A DNA stretch of 12,479 bases. It comes from an uncultured Chitinophagales bacterium. GTDB taxonomy: Bacteria; Bacteroidota; Bacteroidia; Chitinophagales; Chitinophagaceae. How positions within the stretch are numbered: position 1 is the first letter of the stretch; every line of letters begins with the position of its first letter. The stretch is from NCBI GenBank assembly GCA_946886475.1, contig CAMPIQ010000113.1, positions 1 through 12,479 of the forward strand, in the 5' to 3' direction. Shown in pieces: positions 7,258 to 12,479 of this stretch. Both the position numbers and the translations under genes were made by a program. The notes beneath the pieces were generated by a model. It was not told where the DNA came from, ran no database searches, and worked only from the letters and a program-made list of their open reading frames with translations.

Positions 7258-8307
7258 ATGAAGCTTTCACAATTTAAGTTTGACCTCCCGCTCAATCTCA
7301 TTGCCCAACATCCTGCAAAAAAACGTGAAGATGCCCGTATGATGGTAGTTCACCGTAAAACCGGCCAGATCGAAAACAAACATTTCAGGGATATCCTGGA
7401 GTATTTTGACGATAAGGATGTGTTTGCAGTAAACAACACCAAGGTTTTTCCCGCAAGAATGTACGGACGCAAAGAAAAAACAGGGGCCAAGATCGAAGTA
7501 TTTCTTTTACGCGAACTGAACAAGCCCAACCGTTTGTGGGATGTGATCGTTGATCCCGCAAGAAAGATCCGTGTTGGTAATAAATTATATTTCGGTGACA
7601 GCGAAGAGCTGGTTGCGGAGGTGATAGACAATACAACCTCACGTGGACGTACCATTAAGTTTCTTCATGAAGGAACTGAAGATGAGTTTCGCCAGGTTCT
7701 GGAGAAGTACGGTGAAACCCCGCTTCCAAAATACATCAAACGTAAACCGGATGATGAGGACCGTGAACGCTATCAGACCGTTTATGCAAAACATGAAGGT
7801 GCTGTTGCTGCGCCTACAGCCGGACTTCACTTTAGCCGCGAACTGATCAAACGTTGCGAGATCAAAGGGATCCGTTTTGCTGAAGTAACCCTGCATACAG
7901 GCCTTGGCACTTTCCGGCCTATTGAAGTGGAGGACCTGAGCAAACATAAAATGGATGCGGAATACCATCGTATTGAGGATACCGCCTGTAAGATCGTGAA
8001 CAAAGCCAGGGAAACCAATCAGCGGATCTGTTCTGTTGGTACCACCACCATGAGGGCACTGGAATCATCGGTAACCGCACAGAAATTATTAAAACCATCA
8101 GAAGGCTGGACCAATATTTTTATCCATCCACCTTATGAGTTCAATATTGCTGACGCCCTGGTTACAAATTTTCACCTGCCAAAAACCAGCCTCCTCATCA
8201 TGACCTGTGCATTTGCCGGTTATGATCTTACCATGGAAGCTTATAAAAAAGCCATTAAGGATAAATACAGGTTCTTCAGTTATGGTGATGCATTGCTGAT
8301 CGTATGA
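7258..8307 (+). CDS. queA: S-adenosylmethionine:tRNA ribosyltransferase-isomerase
   Basis: Transfers and isomerises the ribosyl moiety of S-adenosylmethionine onto 7-aminomethyl-7-deazaguanine at tRNA position 34, forming epoxyqueuosine, the penultimate step of queuosine synthesis (EC 2.4.99.17). The 349-residue length is typical and the whole family signature is visible: [13 protein letters not shown] (55-67), [12 protein letters not shown] (151-162), [12 protein letters not shown] (181-192), [11 protein letters not shown] (212-222), [10 protein letters not shown] (261-270), [12 protein letters not shown] (304-315) and the C-terminal [12 protein letters not shown] (338-349). The ATG follows a leader with no Shine-Dalgarno; AATAAAACAGCCC precedes it. 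No other queuosine gene is adjacent. The structured leader suggests its own transcriptional or translational control, and a strong terminator follows within 20 nt of the stop. Confidence 0.97.
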   Translation: MKLSQFKFDLPLNLIAQHPAKKREDARMMVVHRKTGQIENKHFRDILEYFDDKDVFAVNNTKVFPARMYGRKEKTGAKIEVFLLRELNKPNRLWDVIVDPARKIRVGNKLYFGDSEELVAEVIDNTTSRGRTIKFLHEGTEDEFRQVLEKYGETPLPKYIKRKPDDEDRERYQTVYAKHEGAVAAPTAGLHFSRELIKRCEIKGIRFAEVTLHTGLGTFRPIEVEDLSKHKMDAEYHRIEDTACKIVNKARETNQRICSVGTTTMRALESSVTAQKLLKPSEGWTNIFIHPPYEFNIADALVTNFHLPKTSLLIMTCAFAGYDLTMEAYKKAIKDKYRFFSYGDALLIV

Positions 8308-8325
8308 CCTGCTGACCTTACTATA

Positions 8326-8355
8326 AAAAAACCCCGCCGGCCAGCGGGGTTTTTT
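8326..8355. terminator. Bidirectional intrinsic terminator between queA and the convergent membrane protein gene
   Basis: A perfect 12-bp stem: AAAAAACCCCGC (8326-8337) pairs with GCGGGGTTTTTT (8344-8355), with loop CGGCCA. The A-run and T-run let it act on both strands. It sits 18 nt after the queA stop and 15 nt after the end of the opposing gene. Confidence 0.95.
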
Positions 8356-8370
8356 ATTGGTAAATTATCA

Positions 8371-9171
8371 TCAGATCACAATGAGGAAAACCACGGTTAT
8401 ATAACAACCCAGCGTAAATAAAATGGTGTAGCTGATCAACGAAAAGCCAAAGAACACGGTTGATTTCAAAAAGCCCAGTTTATTGACAATGGAAAACCTT
8501 AACGCCCAAAGTAAAATAAATAAAAATACCAGTGGCGTGATGATGGTGAGTAAGCCATTCATTAATGTTTCCTGGTCGGTGGTTTCAAGTGAAGTGATGC
8601 TTCTGATGATCAATGCTATGATGGCGGATATACTAAAGAATGCATTGTTAAGATATAGGAAAAGGATATCCGATTCGCGTTTGGTTATTTTGATCTTCAA
8701 CAGGCTCCTCAAAAACCGTCCGCTTACAACACAAATTATGGCCATGACAAAATAGGCAATGGCAAAAATGATGAACCACATGAATTGCAGGCTCATTTGG
8801 GTAAGATCATTATTCAGAATGTCCAGGTTCTCCTTTGAGGTTTCCGGGATCCATTCCAGCTTCACGGCAAAAATGATCATGAACAGCACCAGCAGGGCCA
8901 GTTCAAATGAGTGCTGGCAGTTTTCTTTATAATCCAGTTTGTCAAATGGCTTCTTTCTTAAGCATGGATTCCAGAAATAAAGAAAGGATCGTAGAAAATG
9001 CCGGATATAGCGATAAAAAAAGCCAAAGATGCTACCGAAAAAATCTTTTACGGTATCTACAATAACCGCTTTGAATACCGTACTGAGTACAGCAGGTTCA
9101 CGAATGGCATTTTGTGGCTGGATGTATTCTTCGTTGGTATCAACGGAAGCAACCGGAGATTCAATTTGCAT
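8371..9171 (-). CDS. Multispanning inner-membrane protein, function unknown
   Basis: A 266-residue protein when started at the ATG at 9171 (MQIESPVASVDTNEE). An upstream in-frame ATG at 9216 would add 15 residues, but it lies upstream of the putative -7 element at 9188-9195, so the downstream start is preferred. The N-terminal 80 residues include an amphipathic, aromatic-rich stretch (FFGSIFGFFYRYIRHFL) and a basic segment. Five probable transmembrane helices follow, near 90-108, 130-150, 170-190, 206-226 and 237-265; the last is long and could form a hairpin. The layout loosely recalls Yip1-like or DUF3667-like Bacteroidota membrane proteins, but the N-terminal zinc-ribbon of the latter is absent and I see no diagnostic motif. 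No catalytic motif is evident. It is downstream of aspartate kinase on the same strand with a 136-bp gap, and has its own candidate promoter. Confidence 0.7.
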   Translation of the reverse strand: MQIESPVASVDTNEEYIQPQNAIREPAVLSTVFKAVIVDTVKDFFGSIFGFFYRYIRHFLRSFLYFWNPCLRKKPFDKLDYKENCQHSFELALLVLFMIIFAVKLEWIPETSKENLDILNNDLTQMSLQFMWFIIFAIAYFVMAIICVVSGRFLRSLLKIKITKRESDILFLYLNNAFFSISAIIALIIRSITSLETTDQETLMNGLLTIITPLVFLFILLWALRFSIVNKLGFLKSTVFFGFSLISYTILFTLGCYITVVFLIVI

Positions 9172-9187
9172 AGTTTTGGTATTGGCA

Positions 9188-9195
9188 GCAAGATA
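9188..9195 (-). promoter_or_regulatory. Candidate -7 element of the membrane protein gene
   Basis: TATCTTGC on the minus strand is one T short of TAnnTTTGC. The identical octamer precedes the dehydrogenase gene at 11999-12006. It lies 16 nt upstream of the chosen ATG at 9171. Confidence 0.4.
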
Positions 9196-9204
9196 AAAAA
9201 GTTT

Positions 9205-9216
9205 ATGGCATGCCAT
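9205..9216. promoter_or_regulatory. Perfect 12-bp palindrome, possible operator
   Basis: ATGGCATGCCAT is its own reverse complement. It covers the position where a -33 element would sit relative to the -7 candidate at 9188-9195. A dimeric regulator site is possible; no second copy was seen in the window, so this remains speculative. Confidence 0.25.
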
Positions 9217-9307
9217 CCCCGGATACGATAAAAAAGAAAGGATCCCCTTAAATAGGATTTATGGAAACTGACCACCCTGTTATTTGTAACCAAAAATGTA
9301 TATACGC

Positions 9308-10684
9308 TTACAGTCCAAACAGGCCACTGTTCAATTGTTGCAAAACCATATTTTTCTCGCCAGCGGGTACCAGCATGGAAATATTATGAACGCTTCCGCC
9401 ATAAGAAACCATTCTTACCTCAATACCCGAAAGACTGTTGAATACTTTTTTCAGTGTTTCCGGATCAGCCGCGATCTCATTCCCTACAATACTCACTATA
9501 GCCTGGTTCCTGTCCACAGAAACCGCGCTGAATAATTCAAGTTCACGAACAATATCATTCAATGCCGAATCATTGTCAATGGTAACCGAAACTGCCACTT
9601 CAGAAGTGGTGATCATGTCAATGGAAGTGCGGTATTTTTCAAATACCTCGAATACTTTTCTAAGAAAACCATAAGCCAAAAGCATCCTGCTGCTTTTGAT
9701 ATTGATCGCTGTTATTCCATCTTTTGCAGCAACCGCTTTTACTCCGGACGAGGCGGCATTTTCTGCAATGAGGGTACCCTTGGCCTGTGGTTCCATGGTA
9801 TTGAGCAGCCTTACCGGAACCTTATATTGTTGTGCCGGCCAGATGGATGCAGGATGCAGGATCTTGGCGCCGAAATAGGCCAGCTCCGCAGCTTCATCAA
9901 AGCTTAACTGTTCTATCGGGATCGTTTTATGTACAATACGCGGATCATTGTTATGCATTCCACTGATGTCGGTCCAGATTTCACAAACAGCAGCATTCAC
10001 AGCAGCTGCAATCAATGAGGCCGTATAATCACTTCCGCCGCGTTTTAAATTATCCACCTCGCCCCTTGCATTTCTGCAGATATAGCCCTGTGTGATAAAT
10101 AATTGCTGGTTGGGAAAATGATCCAGTACCTTTTTTATTTTTTCACGGATCACTTCCACCTGCGGTTCATCATTGGCATCAATGCTCATGAACTCAAGAG
10201 CAGGTATCAGTTCATGCGGGATCTTTTGTTCCTGGAGGTAAACGGAAAACAATTTGGTTGAAAGCAATTCACCCTGGGCAAGAATGTCCTTGTTCAAAGC
10301 TTCGCTGTAGGAAATGCGAAGAATGATATTGAGGAATTCAAAATGTTCTTTCAGGATATTTTCTGCCTGTTCCAGGGCATCTGCCGTTCTTACCAATTCT
10401 GTTATGAATTGCCTGTACTGGCCTTCCAGTGCATCTATCTTTTGCTTTGCTCCTGCCTTATTTCCCGATGACAAATCGTTACCAATGGCCACCAGGGAAT
10501 TAGTGGTTCCTGATACAGCACTCAGCACAACGATGGTGGGTTCCCTGCCGGCAGTAACCAGCCTGGCCACTTCATGCATGCGCTCTGGCCTGCCCACAGA
10601 GGTGCCACCGAATTTCATGATCTTAATACCCCCTGTCCCCCTGAAGGGGGAACTTAGGTCTGAATTTTCATTCCTTTCACTCAT
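9308..10684 (-). CDS. lysC: Aspartate kinase, monofunctional, with C-terminal ACT domains
   Basis: Phosphorylates aspartate to 4-phospho-aspartate (EC 2.7.2.4), the first step towards lysine, threonine and methionine; cytoplasmic. The 458 residues comprise an amino-acid-kinase domain then a tandem ACT regulatory region. Motifs: KFGGTSVG (24-31), SAVSGTT (55-61), QGELLSTKL (137-145), RGGSDYTA (205-212), WTDISGMHNNDPRIV (227-241) and ELAYFGAKILHPASI (257-271); ACT units lie around 314-390 and 392-455. There is no homoserine dehydrogenase domain. The start is odd: residues 11-19 (SSPFRGTGG) are encoded by a GC-rich palindromic repeat. An internal ATG at 10618 (residue 23) would give MKFGG and lose most of the first beta strand (IKIM), so I favour the ATG at 10684, unless the ATT codon for residue 20 initiates. 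No pathway partner is adjacent. End-product inhibition through ACT domains is expected from the family. Confidence 0.93.
   Translation of the reverse strand: MSERNENSDLSSPFRGTGGIKIMKFGGTSVGRPERMHEVARLVTAGREPTIVVLSAVSGTTNSLVAIGNDLSSGNKAGAKQKIDALEGQYRQFITELVRTADALEQAENILKEHFEFLNIILRISYSEALNKDILAQGELLSTKLFSVYLQEQKIPHELIPALEFMSIDANDEPQVEVIREKIKKVLDHFPNQQLFITQGYICRNARGEVDNLKRGGSDYTASLIAAAVNAAVCEIWTDISGMHNNDPRIVHKTIPIEQLSFDEAAELAYFGAKILHPASIWPAQQYKVPVRLLNTMEPQAKGTLIAENAASSGVKAVAAKDGITAINIKSSRMLLAYGFLRKVFEVFEKYRTSIDMITTSEVAVSVTIDNDSALNDIVRELELFSAVSVDRNQAIVSIVGNEIAADPETLKKVFNSLSGIEVRMVSYGGSVHNISMLVPAGEKNMVLQQLNSGLFGL
10629..10655. repeat. GC-rich palindromic repeat inside the aspartate kinase 5' end
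   Basis: CCCCCTG is followed by TCCCCCTGAAGGGGGA (10636-10651), a 6-bp perfect stem with a TGAA loop. On the coding (minus) strand it reads as Ser-Ser-Pro-Phe-Arg-Gly-Thr-Gly-Gly. From memory, similar C-run/TTCAGG/G-run elements are dispersed in many Bacteroidota genomes. There is only one copy in this window. Confidence 0.65.
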
Positions 10685-10714
10685 TGAATTGTATACTTGA
10701 TTTTAGATGGAATG

Positions 10715-10722
10715 CAAAGGTA
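10715..10722 (-). promoter_or_regulatory. -7 promoter element of aspartate kinase
   Basis: TACCTTTG on the minus strand matches TAnnTTTG exactly. It lies 30 nt upstream of the ATG at 10684, predicting a short 5' UTR that includes that ATG. No -33 match is clear; the heptad array begins just beyond. Confidence 0.5.
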
Positions 10723-10737
10723 CAGTTGAATATATTT

Positions 10738-10896
10738 GACTTGACCCTTCCTTCGTCAGGGCATGTTTTTAACTCCTGACTCCTGACTCCTGACTTTTGA
10801 CTCTTGACTCTTTACCCTTCCTTCGTCAGGGCATGTTTTTGACTCCTGACTCCTGACTTTTGACTCCTGCCCCTTCCTTCGTCAGGGCATGTTTTT
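10738..10896. repeat. Composite repeat array: three 26-bp units interleaved with tandem heptads
   Basis: Three identical 26-bp units (10745-10770, 10815-10840, 10871-10896), each starting CCCTTCCTTCG and ending CATGTTTTT, contain a short inverted repeat CCCT/AGGG. Between units 1 and 2 are six heptads (AACTCCT, GACTCCT twice, GACTTTT, GACTCTT twice) plus TA; between 2 and 3 are four heptads (GACTCCT twice, GACTTTT, GACTCCT) plus GC. One heptad (GACTTGA) precedes unit 1. Start-to-start distances are 70 and 56, both multiples of seven, because 26+2 equals four heptads. The array fills most of the gap between the dehydrogenase stop and the kinase promoter. There is no coding sequence and no CRISPR-like spacer variation. 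Confidence 0.9.
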
Positions 10897-10902
10897 TACT
10901 TA

Positions 10903-11994
10903 TTACTTTTCATCTCCTAGCTCCAGCCCAAACTTCTCTGCCAGAAACCTCAGATCATCCACAACAGGGCCTAATAAAGGAATTCCTTTTGTTTTTCTTT
11001 CTTCTTCCATTTCTCTTTCCGGATCGCCGGGAATGATCACTTTTTCAAAACCTTCAGCTGTTTTTGCCTCACGGAATCTTCCGATCCACTGGTCCATGTG
11101 TTGTTTGAATTCATCAGCAGGTCTGAAAGCATCAATTCTCATAGCGCCAAAGAAATGCCCGATGCCTTTTCCGGGCATATTTGTTGGCATGGGTACATAG
11201 GCCGGGAATGGAGGCACCCAGGGACCATAATTGGCACCACTCAATACGGCTGAAAAAATATCTACGATAGAACCCAGTGCATATCCTTTGTGACTTCCAT
11301 GCTCGCGGTCTCCGCCAAGAGGCAGCAGGGCGCCACCGGCTTTTAATTCGTGTGGATCAGTGGATGGTTTGCCCGATTCATTTTGTATCCAGCCCAGGGG
11401 AGCAACGCCACTTTTTCGCTGAAGGATCTCCAGTTTTCCATTGGCCGCTGTTGTTGTGGCCATGTCGGCAACAAATGCAGGTTGCCTGCCAGCCGGAATG
11501 GCCACGCAAATAGGATTGGTGCCCAGCAAACGTTCAACAGAAAATGTAGGTGCTACCAGGGGACTGGCATTGGTCATGCTGATGCCGATCATATCATGTT
11601 CAAGTGCCATGATGGAATGATAGCCTGCTATTCCAAAATGATTGCTGTTTTGCACGCTCACCCAACCGGTACCTACATTTTTAGCTTTGTCTATGGCGAT
11701 CTGCATGGCTTTGGGTGCTACCACCAGACCAAGTCCGCCGTCACCATCAACAGTGGCAGTTGAGGGGGTTTCATGAATTATTTTTAGCTCAGCGCAGGCA
11801 TTGATGCGTTTCACATCCCATAACCTCACATAACCGCTCAGTCTTGCGATACCATGTGAATCCACTCCACGCAGATCTGCAGAGAGTAATACCCTGGTAG
11901 CAAGCAGTGCATCTTCTTCATTGCAGCCAATTTTCAGGAAAACCTTTTTTGAAAAATCAAACAATTGTTCAAAAGGAAAAATCGTAACGCTCAT
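10903..11994 (-). CDS. Malate/L-lactate dehydrogenase family (LDH2/MDH2) oxidoreductase
   Basis: An NAD(P)-dependent 2-hydroxyacid dehydrogenase of the LDH2/MDH2 fold (PF02615), unrelated to classical Rossmann malate dehydrogenases; cytoplasmic. At 363 residues it is full length. Motifs are ADLRGVDSHGIARL (39-52) with family-conserved Asp-Ser-His, VQNSNHFGIAGYH (114-126) with His119, DMATTTAANGKLE (177-189) in the cofactor region, and GSHKGYALG (233-241). Family members act on malate, lactate, sulfolactate, ureidoglycolate or delta-1-piperideine-2-carboxylate, and the sequence does not let me choose. The C-terminus (GIPLLGPVVDDLRFLAEKFGL) is normal. It starts at the ATG at 11994, almost abutting a -7-like element. 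It is co-directional with aspartate kinase, but the repeat array and a kinase promoter lie between, so shared transcription is doubtful. Confidence 0.92.
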   Translation of the reverse strand: MSVTIFPFEQLFDFSKKVFLKIGCNEEDALLATRVLLSADLRGVDSHGIARLSGYVRLWDVKRINACAELKIIHETPSTATVDGDGGLGLVVAPKAMQIAIDKAKNVGTGWVSVQNSNHFGIAGYHSIMALEHDMIGISMTNASPLVAPTFSVERLLGTNPICVAIPAGRQPAFVADMATTTAANGKLEILQRKSGVAPLGWIQNESGKPSTDPHELKAGGALLPLGGDREHGSHKGYALGSIVDIFSAVLSGANYGPWVPPFPAYVPMPTNMPGKGIGHFFGAMRIDAFRPADEFKQHMDQWIGRFREAKTAEGFEKVIIPGDPEREMEEERKTKGIPLLGPVVDDLRFLAEKFGLELGDEK

Positions 11995-11998
11995 GGTT

Positions 11999-12006
11999 GC
12001 AAGATA
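11999..12006 (-). promoter_or_regulatory. Candidate -7 element of the LDH2/MDH2 gene
   Basis: TATCTTGC on the minus strand, identical to the octamer at 9188-9195 and one T short of TAnnTTTGC. It lies only 4 nt upstream of the ATG at 11994, which would make the transcript leaderless or nearly so. Confidence 0.4.
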
Positions 12007-12057
12007 AAGAAGATGGATCTGGCAATGAGGGATGCCTGTGAAAAGTTTCCAGGTTAG

Positions 12058-12094
12058 GTAAGTGAATACAATAGTTTTTTTCAGAACAATTCAT
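12058..12094 (+). repeat. Terminal inverted repeat, inner chromosomal end
   Basis: Starts GTAAGTGAATACAATAG followed by seven T and ends TTCAT. It matches the opposite-strand repeat at 12443-12479 at 31 of 37 positions (mismatches at 9, 15, 23, 24, 28 and 32). Confidence 0.7.
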
Positions 12095-12249
12095 CTTAAT
12101 TTTTTTTCTGATCCCTCCTCACAAAAAAAGGGAAGCCTAAAATACAACCTTTCGCTGTGTATCCCACCGGCCAAATGCAACTTGCTAGATAAAATAGTTT
12201 GCCTTTGATTGTATTATTTGCTGAAGCGATGAGGAAGCCGTTCCTGGAT

Positions 12250-12414
12250 TTAGTTGATGGGATGATCTGCGATTGTTTCAAGAACTCCACCTAACCAGCC
12301 ATAAGGTTCTACTCCATGCAGTTTGCAAGTTTCTGTTGCTGCAAAATACATAGCTTCATCAACAGCTGCCACCGGAAGGGATTTCTTTTTTTCTTTCCGA
12401 ACTGAAATTTTTCT
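12250..12414 (-). pseudogene. IS66 transposase C-terminal fragment
   Basis: Open for 54 codons after a TAA at 12415-12417. The recognisable part, from about 12369 downwards, reads AAVDEAMYFAATETCKLHGV then EPYGWLGGVLETIADHPIN and stop. The T-C-K-L-H-G-V-E-P-Y-x-W-L-x-x-V-L-E block and HPIN are characteristic of the IS66 TnpC C-terminus, which normally continues to an ELLP motif missing here. The preceding lysine-rich residues do not look like TnpC, so the deletion junction probably lies near the purine-rich run at 12381-12400. No catalytic domain remains, so it cannot be an active transposase. Confidence 0.7.
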
Positions 12415-12434
12415 TTAATTTCTTCAGGGGTCAT
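12309..12434 (-). pseudogene. Possible truncated first ORF of the IS66 remnant
   Basis: An ATG at 12434, just inside the inverted repeat, opens a 41-codon frame starting MTPEEIKEKFQFGKKK that then runs out of frame across the transposase fragment to a TAG at 12309-12311. Its position is where the accessory ORF of an IS66 element would begin, so the first 15 or so codons may be its surviving start. Too short to identify. Confidence 0.3.
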
Positions 12435-12442
12435 TTCATTCA

Positions 12443-12479
12443 ATGAACTGTGCTGGTAAAAACTGTTGTACTCACTTAC
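12443..12479 (-). repeat. Terminal inverted repeat at the window edge
   Basis: On the minus strand it starts GTAAGTGAGTACAACAG followed by five T and ends TTCAT. It is the partner of 12058-12094. The window stops exactly at its first base. Confidence 0.7.

Larger units (their letters stand above)
12058..12479 (-). mobile_element. Internally deleted IS66-family element (MITE-like remnant)
   Basis: The plus strand from 12058 and the minus strand from 12479 both start GTAAGTGA and match at 31 of 37 positions, forming terminal inverted repeats. From memory, IS66 ends typically start GTAAGCG, close to this. Between the ends lies a C-terminal fragment of an IS66 transposase with its 3' end towards 12058, the order expected for an IS66 element that has lost its middle. 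The whole is only 422 bp versus over 2 kb for an intact IS66. The outer end coincides with the last base of the window, so the 8-bp target duplication expected for the family cannot be checked (left flank 12050-12057 is CAGGTTAG). Confidence 0.6.

Noticed and set aside
9172..9216. Upstream ATG for the membrane protein
   Set aside because: It overlaps a 12-bp palindrome and lies upstream of the putative -7 element; the ATG at 9171 is a better start.
10738..10896. CRISPR array
   Set aside because: The intervening sequences are themselves tandem heptads, not unique spacers, and no cas gene is present.
11350..11763. Open frames antisense to the LDH2/MDH2 gene, and similar ones antisense to other genes
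   Set aside because: They lie opposite convincingly conserved coding sequences and their translations show no recognisable domain.
12309..12479. Minus-strand reading Y-N-S-F-Y-Q-H-S-S-L-N-E-M-T-P-E-E, like the C-terminus of an IS3-type integrase
   Set aside because: The first 37 bases of this reading are a terminal inverted repeat whose partner at 12058 gives a similar translation, so the resemblance is better explained by the repeat plus a new ORF start at MTPEE.

Overview
The window looks like chromosomal DNA of a Bacteroidota bacterium, most likely Chitinophagaceae or a close relative. Three lines of sequence evidence support this. Several genes are preceded by the Bacteroidota -7 element TAnnTTTG, or a one-base variant, instead of a sigma70 -10 box. 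Clear Shine-Dalgarno sequences are absent. The gene repertoire also fits: a short single-domain AMP nucleosidase beside an HsdR-N-like gene, a fused peptide-type ABC ATPase, and a long secreted TraB/GumN protein. The lineage is inferred from these traits, not from a marker gene.

Layout. At the left edge a truncated minus-strand gene (HsdR N-terminal-like) diverges from amn (AMP nucleosidase, purine salvage). A small cysteine-rich probable lipoprotein follows, then a heptanucleotide repeat tract, then a double-domain ABC ATPase of the oligopeptide/dipeptide importer type. Converging on it is a 1270-residue exported protein with an N-terminal TraB/GumN (TIKI-like) domain. Upstream of that gene, on the plus strand, lies queA (queuosine tRNA modification). 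Its roughly 100-nt 5' leader can fold into a multi-hairpin RNA with a cobalamin-riboswitch-like core. queA ends in a strong bidirectional terminator shared with a convergent five-TM membrane protein of unknown function.

The right third is minus-strand: the membrane protein, a monofunctional ACT-domain aspartate kinase, and a malate/L-lactate dehydrogenase family (LDH2/MDH2) oxidoreductase. Two kinds of repeat decorate this part. A GC-rich palindromic element is translated as part of the aspartate kinase N-terminus. A composite array between the kinase and dehydrogenase genes carries three copies of a 26-bp unit interleaved with tandem heptads. The last 422 bp look like an internally deleted IS66-family element: 37-bp inverted ends surround a transposase C-terminal remnant, and the right end coincides with the window edge.

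The genes are mostly ordinary housekeeping functions and do not form one evident operon or defence system. The most interesting signals are non-coding: the queA leader RNA, the heptad-register composite repeats, the repeat-derived N-terminus of aspartate kinase, and the IS66-derived miniature element.
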